64,000 bases of DNA, taken from contig NZ_CP098323.1 of the NCBI RefSeq assembly GCF_023657595.1, positions 2,504,001-2,568,000 on the forward strand, read 5' to 3'. This document shows positions 1 through 7,873 of this stretch, one piece after another; position 1 is the first letter of the stretch, and each line of letters starts with the position of its first letter. Made by a program: the position numbers and the translations under genes. The notes under the pieces are model-generated. The model had not been told where the DNA came from. It saw nothing but the letters and a program-made list of their open reading frames with translations, and searched no databases. Source of the DNA: Cytobacillus firmus. Its GTDB lineage: Bacteria; Bacillota; Bacilli; Bacillales; Cytobacillaceae.

Positions 1-261
1 TTCCCGCTGACTATATGCTGTAAGGAGCAGGATGGGCGTATTGATTTTATTGGAAATGATTTCACTTGCTTTAAGTCCATTGAGATTAGGCATCTTGATA
101 TCCATAAGAATTAAATCAGGTTTTAATGAAAAAGCTAGCTCAACCGCCCTTTCACCATCGCCTGCCTCTGCAACTACTTCGTAGCCGGCATCCTTTAGCA
201 TCAAGCTTAAGTCCATGCGGAAGATTGATTCATCCTCCACAACCATAATTCTTTTTTTCAC
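1..261 (-). CDS. eutV: Response regulator, EutV/ANTAR type (partial, cut by window edge)
   Basis: The visible part is a CheY-like receiver domain: it begins MKKRIMVVEDES, has the phospho-acceptor in the LILMDIKMP segment and the conserved Thr/Ala of LLLTAYS, then runs off the window. The GTG start lies 2 bases after the upstream kinase stop, so the two genes are translationally linked. In Firmicutes, a receiver with a C-terminal ANTAR RNA-binding domain (EutV) pairs with a cytosolic kinase (EutW) to antiterminate ethanolamine genes. The ANTAR half is outside the window, so the EutV name rests on the neighbours eutW, eutC and eutB. An OmpR or NarL-type output domain cannot be formally excluded. 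Confidence 0.75.
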   Translation of the reverse strand, partial: MKKRIMVVEDESIFRMDLSLMLKDAGYEVVAEAGDGERAVELAFSLKPDLILMDIKMPNLNGLKASEIISNKINTPILLLTAYSQRE

Positions 262-263
262 GG

Positions 264-1688
264 CTATTCCGCCTTCCTTTCAAAGGGAAATTGCACAGCT
301 GCAATGGTCCCTGTTTCAGCCCGTTCGATTAAAAAATGGCCGGATAGATCGTGCTCGACCATCATTTTCACAATATCCAAGCCTAGAGAAGGTTTTGCTT
401 CCGGGGAATACCCTTCACCGTTATCAATGACTTCAACCTTGATTTCATCATTGGAATATTCAAAACAGACATCGACTATCCCTTCATGCATATGTTTAAA
501 TGCGTGCTTTACACAATTCTGTATAAGTTCATTGATTACCAGAGACAGAGAAACCGCTTTTTCAGAGTCGATCAAAAGTTTTGGTCCCCTGTATTGAATA
601 TGTATCTTTTTTTGCTCGTGTTTTGCTTCATGGACGAGCATATTGCCAATTTTCTCTATTAAGCTGTAAATATCCACTTCATCCACACTTGAGCTTGAAA
701 GAATAATTTCATACACCGAAGCAATACTTGAGATGCGGTTTAGGCTTTCCACGAAGTGCACCCTGCTTTCTTCCGGCACACCCCTTCTCATCTGAAGCCT
801 CAAAAGGCTGGCAACTGTCTGCAGGTTATTTTTAACTCGGTGATGGATTTCCCGTATGGCAACAGATTTAACGGCAATTTCACGTTCTTTTTCCCTGAGT
901 TCAGTCAGATCTTTAAGGATGATAAAGGCTCCATTCGATTTACCTTCTACTTGAAGACGAATTTTTTTTACGCGGAAAACCTTATTCATCATTTTCAGTT
1001 CTCTAACAAGAAGTTCTTCCGGTTCGTTCAATATCTTTTGAATGCATGGAAAGCAATCAATAAGAGGTATGCCCGGCCTGCAATCTTCCTTCCCGATTTC
1101 GTGAATGAGATTCGTAGCCGATGGATTGTTATAGACTACCTTATTTTCATGATCAATAAAGAACAATGCTTCCTCAATCACCTCTGGAATAATCGGCCGA
1201 TCTTCTGCCATTCCAATGAGTATCCCGCTTAAAGTTTTTGTTGCTTCTGATAGCGCTTCCAATTTCCGCTGCCGCTGAAGCTTCTCACTGATGTCCTTTT
1301 CCATAATCAGTGCACCTATAACCCGATCCTCCGATCCCATAATCGGCACAACACTTTGTTCAACCGTCTTGCCTTCCTGGGTCAGTGCCCGATTGAGAAA
1401 CATATTTTTCCCGGTCCTCAGGGTATACAAAACGGCGGGTTCAAATGCTTCATAAGCGAACTTGCCTGCGACTGGCTTCTGGTAAACAGAATTAGCGGTA
1501 CTTGGGGCTGCTTCAGCAACCACAATCGCATGTTTTCCTTCTTTAGTAAGACAGTCTACAAAAACATTTGCCTGGTTCAGGTCTGCAATTAATGAAAGAT
1601 TGGCAGAGACCTCTTTAATTTTTTTGACTTCTATTTTTGATAGACTTGTATGAAGAGTGCATAGCTCTTCTGCTGAGAGGTTTGTCAT
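264..1688 (-). CDS. eutW: Sensor histidine kinase, EutW-like (H_kinase_N + PAS + HisKA_2)
   Basis: This is a soluble kinase of about 474 residues with no membrane segment. An N-terminal sensory region (GAF/H_kinase_N type) is followed by a PAS-like segment (EALFFIDHENKVVYNNP), the HisKA_2 phosphoacceptor motif EIHHRVKNNLQT, and a C-terminal ATPase with ELIQNCVKHAF (N box) and DNGEGY (G1). This architecture matches the EutW/PdtaS class, which phosphorylates ANTAR regulators. The start at 1688 (MTNLSAEEL) was chosen because a GGGAGAA site lies about 10 bases upstream. The longer open frame begins inside the promoter. It forms a two-gene unit with the response regulator and is separated from eutBC by a terminator. 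Ethanolamine as the signal is inferred from context. Confidence 0.82.
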   Translation of the reverse strand: MTNLSAEELCTLHTSLSKIEVKKIKEVSANLSLIADLNQANVFVDCLTKEGKHAIVVAEAAPSTANSVYQKPVAGKFAYEAFEPAVLYTLRTGKNMFLNRALTQEGKTVEQSVVPIMGSEDRVIGALIMEKDISEKLQRQRKLEALSEATKTLSGILIGMAEDRPIIPEVIEEALFFIDHENKVVYNNPSATNLIHEIGKEDCRPGIPLIDCFPCIQKILNEPEELLVRELKMMNKVFRVKKIRLQVEGKSNGAFIILKDLTELREKEREIAVKSVAIREIHHRVKNNLQTVASLLRLQMRRGVPEESRVHFVESLNRISSIASVYEIILSSSSVDEVDIYSLIEKIGNMLVHEAKHEQKKIHIQYRGPKLLIDSEKAVSLSLVINELIQNCVKHAFKHMHEGIVDVCFEYSNDEIKVEVIDNGEGYSPEAKPSLGLDIVKMMVEHDLSGHFLIERAETGTIAAVQFPFERKAE

Positions 1689-1739
1689 AGGGTGTGTTCT
1701 CCCGAATCTATAGTTGGAAATGTCAGAATATATAAAAAT

Positions 1740-1766
1740 ATTATAGGGAATATAGTAGATTGTCAA
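1740..1766 (-). promoter_or_regulatory. SigA-type promoter of eutW-eutV
   Basis: On the minus strand a perfect TTGACA (1761-1766) is followed by TATAAT (1740-1745) with a 15-base gap; a weaker TAATAT two bases further on gives 17. It lies just upstream of the chosen eutW start and just after the eutC terminator, so the regulators are transcribed independently of eutBC. Confidence 0.7.
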
Positions 1767-1826
1767 CATGCTTTTTAATAGTTTGATAGGGAATTTGATT
1801 CAGTTTTGAGATTATACTGGATATTG

Positions 1827-1865
1827 AAAAGAGGCAGCCATGAGAAAAGTTCATTCCTGCTGCCT
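1827..1865 (-). terminator. Rho-independent terminator after eutC
   Basis: The inverted repeat AGGCAGC...GCTGCCT, with a short inner ATGA/TCAT pairing, is followed on the minus strand by CTTTTC. It lies 8 bases past the eutC stop and separates eutBC from the kinase promoter. Confidence 0.75.
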
Positions 1866-1872
1866 TCTTCAA

Positions 1873-2742
1873 CTATTTGAGCTGAGATAATTTTACACCG
1901 CTTGCTTTGTGTTTTAATATGTCCTCTATTAAATCTGCCAGATGGGCTCCTGCTTCAACCGGGGGAACCCCCCCTTCGTGAATATTGCTGATTACCGTGC
2001 GATCGGCTTCAACTGTATCCTCATTTGGCTGATAGATCAGGTAGGCACTAATGCTTTTAGCAGTTGCCAATCCAGGGCGTTCTCCGATAAGTGAAATGAC
2101 ACAATCACAATTCACAATAGAAGCAAGATCATCTTGAATCCAAACCCTGCTCCGCTTAATAAAGACAGGTTCTCCAAGGGAAATACTTTTTGATTGAAGC
2201 CCCTGGACCAGCGCAGGAAGCAAATCTCTTATATTTGCTTCAACACCTGTTGAGCTCAGCCCATCCGATACAATGATTTGCACTTCTTTATTTTTCGGAA
2301 GATTTTCTTCTGCCCATTGCCTTGATGAATCATGGAGCTTTCGTCCGCTGTCCAGGTCCATTAAGTATTGATCCATCGTTTCAGCTTTTGAATGGAGCAC
2401 CGGCAGCTTTAATTCGTTCAGTAATTTCTCAGAGACGTCTTTAAAAACGGCGTCCTGGGCTGCCGCGTGATCTATTCTGAAATCGAGGTAATTCCTTGTT
2501 TTCATTCGTGTTCCTGTCCGCCCAATCCCAATTCTCGCAGGTGTGATGGCTTGTACCTTCTCTATCTCTTGCAGATCGGCCGGCAGATCTACACCTGATT
2601 GTTTCACTTTTTCGTAAATGATAGTGCGGACACTGGATTCCTTTGTATGTACGGCATCGTTTGCTGGTTTATCTCCGCTTTTTATTTGTCCTTCTTTCTG
2701 AAGTTCTTCCATTACCTGTTTTACAATTGTCTGAATATCCAC
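1873..2742 (-). CDS. eutC: Ethanolamine ammonia-lyase, small (light) subunit
   Basis: EutC forms, with EutB, the adenosylcobalamin-dependent lyase that splits ethanolamine into acetaldehyde and ammonia. The protein has 289 residues, normal for EutC. It starts at GTG after a GGGGGAG site, has a variable charged N-terminus, then family segments such as ARIGIGRTGTR, TYLDFR-like NYLDFRIDHAAAQDAVF, IVSDGLSSTGVEANI and ISLIGERPGLATAKSISAYL. It follows eutB by 17 bases in one operon and ends at a terminator. No microcompartment shell genes are visible here, so whether the acetaldehyde is made in a compartment cannot be judged from this window. Confidence 0.95.
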   Translation of the reverse strand: MDIQTIVKQVMEELQKEGQIKSGDKPANDAVHTKESSVRTIIYEKVKQSGVDLPADLQEIEKVQAITPARIGIGRTGTRMKTRNYLDFRIDHAAAQDAVFKDVSEKLLNELKLPVLHSKAETMDQYLMDLDSGRKLHDSSRQWAEENLPKNKEVQIIVSDGLSSTGVEANIRDLLPALVQGLQSKSISLGEPVFIKRSRVWIQDDLASIVNCDCVISLIGERPGLATAKSISAYLIYQPNEDTVEADRTVISNIHEGGVPPVEAGAHLADLIEDILKHKASGVKLSQLK

Positions 2743-2759
2743 TAAATGCTCCCCCTTTC

Positions 2760-4118
2760 CTATTTGAAAATTGATAGATCTCCCGCTCGTTCTGTCAATC
2801 TTCCATTCTCCATTATGCCCATATTCTCAAGCCATATCTCGAATTCACGAAGAGGACGAAGCCCCAGCATTTCTCTTAAGCTGGCATCATCATGATAGCT
2901 GGTATCCTGGTAACTTAGCATGACATCGTCTCCTCCAGGCACGCCCATATAAAAATTTGCTCCTGCAAGTGCGGTAAGCATACCGGCGATTTCCTGGTCA
3001 TTTTGATCTGCCTGCATATGATTGGTATAAGTAGGAGCAATCCCCATTGGAAGCCCATGCATTTTCCCCATAAAAAGGTCTTCCAAGTCTGCACGGATAA
3101 CTTGTTTTCCGTCGTAAATGGTCTCAGGCCCGATAAAACCCGAAACATTATTAACCATGAACGGTTTCCAATGACGTGCATATCCATAGGTGCGTGCTTC
3201 GAGTGTCTGCATATCAATGCCAAGGTGGGCATCCAGAGAAACTTCAGATCCCTGGCCAGTTTCGAAATAAAGCTGATTAGGGCCAGTTGAGGTCCCATGC
3301 TTAGCCATCAGCTGAAACGCTTCATCCAGCATCTCTTTTGAAACCCCAAAGTCTTCATTTGCAGCCTGTGTACCTGCAAGACTCTGGAACATTAAAGCGA
3401 TTGGAGCACCTTTTTTGAGAGCCTGCATTTGTGTTGTGATGTGAGCAAGCACACAGTTCTGTGTTGGAATTTCCCACTTTTGTATAAAATCATGAGTCAT
3501 ATGAAGAATTCTCGATACTGATTCAACAGAATCATTGTTAGGGTTCACACCAATAACAGCATCCCCTGATCCATAGGAAAGGCCTTCTTTCATGGAGGCA
3601 AGAATGCCATCGGGATGGTCAATGGGATGGTTGGGCTGGCACCTGAATGCCAGACGTCCAGCCTCGCCTATCGTTGTGTTGCAATGGGCAGTCGGCCGGA
3701 TTTTCTGTGAAGCCATGACCAAATCGATGCTCGACATAAGCTTTGCTGCAGCAGAAATCATTTCACTTGTCAGGCCTTTGCTGATTCTAAACAAATCCGA
3801 TGTGCGTGTTTGGTGGGACAAAATATAATCTCGCAATTCCCCAACAGACCAATTTGCAATTTCTTTATAGATAAAAAGATTTAGGTCATCATAGATAATA
3901 CGTGTTACTTCATCCTTTTCGTACGGAATGACGGGATTCTCGTAAATTTCTTTTAGCTTGATTTCACTTAACACCACTTTGGCTGCCATTCGTTCAATAG
4001 AGGATCCTGCAGAAATGCCTGCCATTTTATCCCCGGACTTCTCCTCACTGGCTTTTGCCAATACATCCGCAATAGAACGGAACTGATAAGTTTGATTTTT
4101 TAACGTACATGTATACAT
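2760..4118 (-). CDS. eutB: Ethanolamine ammonia-lyase, large (heavy) subunit
   Basis: This is the catalytic TIM-barrel subunit of the B12-dependent ethanolamine ammonia-lyase, 452 residues as expected. Diagnostic stretches include TIGEAGRLAFRCQPNHP, GDAVIGVNPNND, FETGQGSEVSLDAHLG, NNVSGFIGPETIYDG and MGIAPTYTNHM. The start at 4118 (MYTCTLKNQTYQF) follows a GGGAGGC site at good spacing. The open frame extends 47 codons further upstream, but that part overlaps the leader terminator and is not EutB-like. Expression probably depends on the promoter near 4270 and on readthrough of the leader hairpin, a typical target of an EutV-type antiterminator. Confidence 0.96.
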   Translation of the reverse strand: MYTCTLKNQTYQFRSIADVLAKASEEKSGDKMAGISAGSSIERMAAKVVLSEIKLKEIYENPVIPYEKDEVTRIIYDDLNLFIYKEIANWSVGELRDYILSHQTRTSDLFRISKGLTSEMISAAAKLMSSIDLVMASQKIRPTAHCNTTIGEAGRLAFRCQPNHPIDHPDGILASMKEGLSYGSGDAVIGVNPNNDSVESVSRILHMTHDFIQKWEIPTQNCVLAHITTQMQALKKGAPIALMFQSLAGTQAANEDFGVSKEMLDEAFQLMAKHGTSTGPNQLYFETGQGSEVSLDAHLGIDMQTLEARTYGYARHWKPFMVNNVSGFIGPETIYDGKQVIRADLEDLFMGKMHGLPMGIAPTYTNHMQADQNDQEIAGMLTALAGANFYMGVPGGDDVMLSYQDTSYHDDASLREMLGLRPLREFEIWLENMGIMENGRLTERAGDLSIFK

Positions 4119-4188
4119 AAATAGCCTCCCTTCGAGTATAAAAAGCAGTCGGCAACGATAGAGAAAGCGATTACAAGCTGCTCCAAAC

Positions 4189-4243
4189 AAAAAGACGCCA
4201 TAATAGCATAAGCTGATTAACAGCTTACCTATTAAGGCGTCTT
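4189..4243 (-). terminator. Leader terminator / putative attenuator upstream of eutB
   Basis: On the minus strand the leader folds into a long interrupted stem: GACGCC pairs with GGCGTC, AATAG with CTATT and AAGCTG with CAGCTT, followed by TTTTTG. It lies between the eutBC promoter and the eutB ribosome site, so it should stop transcription unless antiterminated. It could also serve as terminator for the upstream peptidase gene. Confidence 0.7.
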
Positions 4244-4268
4244 CACCTGATATTTTCACTTTTTTATC

Positions 4269-4277
4269 ATTATACCA
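4269..4277 (-). promoter_or_regulatory. Extended -10 promoter of eutBC
   Basis: TGGTATAAT on the minus strand is a perfect -10 with the TGn extension. No good -35 is visible 17 bases upstream. Initiation here would give a leader of about 140 bases containing the terminator hairpin. Confidence 0.6.
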
Positions 4278-4328
4278 AGCAGTTAACTGAAAAGATAGAC
4301 TTTTTTGATTATATGATCTGACACTTTT

Positions 4329-5366
4329 TTATGAAAACATCCCCTCCACCACTCTTCCGTTCCGCCCATTTGTGGTCTTTGCCTGTGACAGCGAATTAAG
4401 AATCGCTTCCTCTGCAGCCTCGGCCGCACCTTGAAAAAGCTGATTCATGATGGGATGATCATCTCTGATAAAATAGGCAGCTTCGATCATATTGCTGCTT
4501 TCATGAAAGCTCTTGTTTGCGGTGGAAAAAGCGATAACAATGTCACCGCTGCCGTTGCTGAAATGGCTTCCTGTGCGTCCTAGGCCTATGCCGCATCTCT
4601 TCGCGAGCCTTTTCAGCTGCCTGTCACTGACAGGTGCGTCTGTAGCCAGGATAATCATGATTGAGCCATCAGGCGTGTCCTTTGTTTTCGGCTGAATTTC
4701 TGACAGTCCGTATTTAATGAACGGAAATTCGTCTCTATTGCCAAAGTTCGTGACCACCAGACATCCGATTTTGTATTCATTTGTGCTTTGTTCTACAGTG
4801 ATTACCCGTGAAGAAGCACCCACGCCCCCTTTATACCCACAACACACCATGCCTGTACCAGCTCCGACCGCACCTTCTTCCACCTTTTCCGGTTTGGCAT
4901 TTTGAATGGCTTCTATTGCATGTTCCGGTTTTACAGGGAGTGTCCGAATGGAATTTAAATACCCGTCGTTGCATTCCCCTGTGACGATATTAACGGTTCC
5001 GGTTGTGTCTCCAATTTCCGGCGTGGTTTTTAGCAGGTATTCCAGCGTTCCCTGTGTGACTGACGGCACCCCAAATGTATTTGTCAGCATAATTGGAGAT
5101 TCAATCATACCCAGTTCTTCCACCTGCACCAGACCCGTCGTTTTACCAAAGCCATTGATGACATAGGAGGCTGCCGGGACTTTTTCACGAAAGAGATTTC
5201 CTCCATGCGGTAAAACGGCCGTTACGCCCGTACAGACATATTGGTCATTATCCAGAGGATAGTCCAGAGTGATGTGGCCTGCCATGACTCCATCTATATC
5301 TGTAATGCAATTCTTTTTTCCAGGTCTCAGTGTTCCAATTGTTACTCCTCTTTCTCTAATCTTCAT
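4329..5366 (-). CDS. P1-family aminopeptidase (DmpA-like)
   Basis: The protein resembles the P1/DmpA family of self-cleaving N-terminal-nucleophile aminopeptidases (L-aminopeptidase/D-esterase type). It has 345 residues, starting MKIRERGVTIG after an AAGGAG site. Family features visible are NCITDIDGVMAGH near the N-terminus, the ITLTNTFGV-like segment MLTNTFGVPSV, GAGTGMVCCGYKGGVGASSR near residue 170-190 carrying the likely autoprocessing Ser, and a C-terminal RLAKRCGIGLGRTGS segment. No signal peptide is evident, so it is probably cytosolic. It stands alone, with the eutBC promoter downstream and an MFS gene diverging upstream. The natural substrate is unknown. Confidence 0.85.
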   Translation of the reverse strand: MKIRERGVTIGTLRPGKKNCITDIDGVMAGHITLDYPLDNDQYVCTGVTAVLPHGGNLFREKVPAASYVINGFGKTTGLVQVEELGMIESPIMLTNTFGVPSVTQGTLEYLLKTTPEIGDTTGTVNIVTGECNDGYLNSIRTLPVKPEHAIEAIQNAKPEKVEEGAVGAGTGMVCCGYKGGVGASSRVITVEQSTNEYKIGCLVVTNFGNRDEFPFIKYGLSEIQPKTKDTPDGSIMIILATDAPVSDRQLKRLAKRCGIGLGRTGSHFSNGSGDIVIAFSTANKSFHESSNMIEAAYFIRDDHPIMNQLFQGAAEAAEEAILNSLSQAKTTNGRNGRVVEGMFS

Positions 5367-5464
5367 CTTGACGCTCCTTAAAATAGAATTTCCCTTTGTT
5401 TTCCTTTATAATAGTAAAATATTTAGATTACCTAATCATTTTACACCATTCTGGGAGGAATTAT

Positions 5465-6649
5465 ATGGCTGATACTTTATCAGGAGAAGCAAAAAAACAG
5501 ACTGCAGGTTCCGAAAAGATATGGTCCAGGGATTTTGTTCTGATCTTGATTTCCAACTTTTTTATTTTTCTCGGATTTCAAATGACATTGCCCACGATCC
5601 CTCTTTTTGTGGAAAAATTGGGCGGGAATGACCAGCTGATCGGGATAGTGGTCGGGATCTTTACATTTTCGGCTCTGCTATTGCGTCCTTATGCAGGGCA
5701 TACGCTGGAGACCAAAGGCAGGCGCTTTGTCTATTTAACAGGCCTGGCAATTTTCGTGCTCTCGGTTGGGTCATTTGGTTTTATTAATAGTTTAATCTTC
5801 TTATTTGTTTTAAGGATTATCCAGGGATTTGGCTGGGGTTTCTCCACTACAGCCTCGGGAACCATTGCCACGGATTTAATTCCTGCAAAGCGGCGGGGAG
5901 AAGGAATGGGATATTTCGGGCTTTCCGGGAACATTGCCCTTGCATTCGGCCCCACCCTCGGACTGGCGCTCGCCGGAGTCATCTCTTTCAAACTCTTATT
6001 CTTAATTTGTGCTCTGCTGGGTTTAGCCGCACTGGTGTTGTCATCGAGGATCAACTACAAGCAGGCTGAAAAACAAACTGTTCCCCAGAAGCGCTGGGAC
6101 ATCTATGAAAAAAGTGCTTTAAGGCCTTCATTTCTTTTATTTTTCATCACCGTCACCTTCGGGGGCATCGCATCATTTCTTCCTATATATTCAGCCCAAA
6201 AAGGGATAGGCGGCATCCACTGGTACTTTCTGCTGTTTGCCATAGCTTTAATGCTTTCCCGGGCTTTTGCCGGCAGATTATATGATCAAAGAGGTCACCA
6301 GGCTGTATTCTTACCAGGAGCGGTGCTGATTTTGGCAGCCATGTTCCTGCTGGCGTGGCTTCCGAGCAGCATGATTATGTATATAGCTGCGATTCTTTAT
6401 GGTCTCGGATTTGGTTCAGTCCAGCCTGCCCTTCAAGCCTGGTCTGTAAAAGAAGCGCCTGCCAATCGGCGCGGGATGGCCAATGCTACGTTCTTTTCCT
6501 TCTTTGACCTTGGAGTAGGGATTGGCGCCATCGTGTTTGGGCAGATCGCTCATTTGTTTGGGTATAGCACCATTTATTTGACAGCAGCCGGATCGGTAGT
6601 GATTTCAATTCTACTGTATATCTGGATTCTGGTGACAAAAAGGGGTTAA
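5465..6649 (+). CDS. MFS transporter, about 12 membrane segments
   Basis: This is a 394-residue major-facilitator carrier of the drug/sugar-efflux-like class, with hydrophobic helices throughout and an MFS loop signature around GHTLETKGRRFVYLTGL (helices 2-3). It resembles the YttB/YfmO-like Bacillus transporters and is clearly related in sequence pattern to the other MFS protein at 33152, for example the GTIATDLIPAKRRGEGMGYF and GTIAAQIIPAARKGEGIGYF segments. The start at 5465 (MADTLSG) follows GGGAGGAATT; the longer open frame lacks a ribosome site. It is monocistronic and ends in a strong terminator. The substrate is not known. Confidence 0.85.
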   Translation: MADTLSGEAKKQTAGSEKIWSRDFVLILISNFFIFLGFQMTLPTIPLFVEKLGGNDQLIGIVVGIFTFSALLLRPYAGHTLETKGRRFVYLTGLAIFVLSVGSFGFINSLIFLFVLRIIQGFGWGFSTTASGTIATDLIPAKRRGEGMGYFGLSGNIALAFGPTLGLALAGVISFKLLFLICALLGLAALVLSSRINYKQAEKQTVPQKRWDIYEKSALRPSFLLFFITVTFGGIASFLPIYSAQKGIGGIHWYFLLFAIALMLSRAFAGRLYDQRGHQAVFLPGAVLILAAMFLLAWLPSSMIMYIAAILYGLGFGSVQPALQAWSVKEAPANRRGMANATFFSFFDLGVGIGAIVFGQIAHLFGYSTIYLTAAGSVVISILLYIWILVTKRG

Positions 6650-6653
6650 TGCG

Positions 6654-6696
6654 AAAGACGATTTTCCGGGAGATGCGGAAAATCGTCTTTTTATTT
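6654..6696 (+). terminator. Rho-independent terminator after MFS gene
   Basis: A perfect 15-base-pair stem (AAAGACGATTTTCCG with its complement) has a 7-base loop and runs into TTTTTATTTT. Confidence 0.92.
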
Positions 6697-6721
6697 TGGG
6701 TGAGTTTTCAGGTGGTGCGGT

Positions 6722-7046
6722 GGGTTCGGACTTTGAGCTTGTGATTTTCGCGGTCAGTGTCCGAAGTTGGGCTGGGTTCGGACTCAGATCATGGTTTCTC
6801 TGCTTTTTGTGTCCGAAGTTACACCAGGTTCGGACTTACACTACTGGCTTTCCGACTTCTCTGTCCGAAGTTGACCCGTATTCGGACTCAAATCATGGTT
6901 TCTCTGCTTTCTCTGCCCGAAGTTGCACCGAATTCGGACTCAGATCATGGTTTCTCTGCTTTTTGTGTCCGAAGTTGCGCCAGTTTCGGCCTTACACTTT
7001 AGTTTTTCCAATTTCTCTGTCCGAAGCTGCACCAAATTCGATCTCA
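6722..7046. repeat. Tandem repeat array A1, 52-bp period, TCCGAA/TTCGGA dyads
   Basis: Six CCGAAG cores begin at 6761, 6813, 6865, 6917, 6969 and 7021, exactly 52 bases apart, preceded by a half unit with TTCGGA near 6725. Each intact unit carries the dyad TCCGAA-N11-TTCGGA, then a spacer of two alternating kinds (one with ATCATGGTTTCTCTGC, one starting TTACACT). It fills the gap between convergent genes. Open frames through it exist only because the repeat lacks stops; they have no ribosome sites. The same family recurs near 59.8-60.2 kb. Confidence 0.9.
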
Positions 7047-7075
7047 TACTCTAACTGCCGGAACAGTAATTCCTC

Positions 7076-7861
7076 TTATAAAGCTTTCACCATCCCGCCA
7101 TCGACTAAAATGGAGCTTCCGGTCACGTAGCTGCTGGCATCAGATGCAAGGAAGGTGACGACGTTCGCAAATTCTTCCGGGGTTCCGTATCTGCCCAGCG
7201 GAATTTTGCTTTTGGCTCTTTCAGCAACTTCTTCTTTGGTGATATTCTGCCGGTCTGCGTTATGCTGATCCAGATAATCAACGCGGTCGGTCGCAATTCT
7301 TCCCGGAGCTACTGTATTAATTAAGATATTATAAGCTGCCAATTCCTCTGAGAGTGTTTTGGTCAGTCCGACAATCCCAAGCCGGAATGTATTGGATAAG
7401 AGCAGGCCCGGAATCGGCTGCTTTATGCTTGATGATGCTATATTAATGATCCTGCCGCCATTTTTCTTTAATTCAGGAAGTGCCTCGCGGATCAGCCTGA
7501 CATGGCTTAATAGATTTAGCTGAAACGCTTTTTCCCAGTCTTCATCTGTCAGGTTTTCAAACGTCCCCCCGGGTGGCCCTCCGGCGTTATTGATTAATAT
7601 ATCAATTCCCCCAAGGGTTTCAGCTGTATGCTGAATCAGGTTCTTTATATCCTCAGGGTCCGTAACATCTGCGCGGTAATACTCAACATCGGCATTGAAT
7701 TGGTCACGGAATTCCTTTTGAACGCTCTTTAGTTTTGCTTCGTCCCTGCTTGTTATCATGACCTTGGTGCCTTCTTTTGCAAGCTGTGCTGCAATGGCTT
7801 TTCCGAGGCCCTGGCTTGAAGCCACGACAAGCGCTTTTTTATTTTTCAGTTTTAAATCCAT
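7076..7861 (-). CDS. SDR-family protein, BKR-like, lacking the YxxxK pair
   Basis: This 261-residue Rossmann-fold protein of the short-chain dehydrogenase family starts MDLKLKNKKALVV after AGGAGGAAACG. The cofactor loop is atypical (ASSQGLGKAIA rather than TGxxxGxG), NNAG is present, and the catalytic region reads SNTFRLGIVGLTK, so the usual Tyr and Lys are replaced by Ser and Arg. The C-terminal end YVTGSSILVDGGM is standard. This fits the known subgroup of ketoacyl-reductase-like SDRs without the canonical tetrad, so reductase activity should not be assumed. It is 12 bases downstream of the methyltransferase in the same operon. Confidence 0.85.
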   Translation of the reverse strand: MDLKLKNKKALVVASSQGLGKAIAAQLAKEGTKVMITSRDEAKLKSVQKEFRDQFNADVEYYRADVTDPEDIKNLIQHTAETLGGIDILINNAGGPPGGTFENLTDEDWEKAFQLNLLSHVRLIREALPELKKNGGRIINIASSSIKQPIPGLLLSNTFRLGIVGLTKTLSEELAAYNILINTVAPGRIATDRVDYLDQHNADRQNITKEEVAERAKSKIPLGRYGTPEEFANVVTFLASDASSYVTGSSILVDGGMVKAL

Positions 7862-7873
7862 GATCGTTTCCTC

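Noticed and set aside
4119-4259. N-terminal extension of eutB
   Set aside because: It translates the leader terminator; the ribosome site and family alignment support 4118.
4119-4277. Cobalamin riboswitch in the eut leader
   Set aside because: The leader is too short and has no B12-box-like sequence; only a terminator stem is seen.
6696-7130. Open frames of 81 and 144 codons across array A1
   Set aside because: They exist because the repeat unit lacks stop codons; no ribosome site, and the protein is a mere translation of the repeat.
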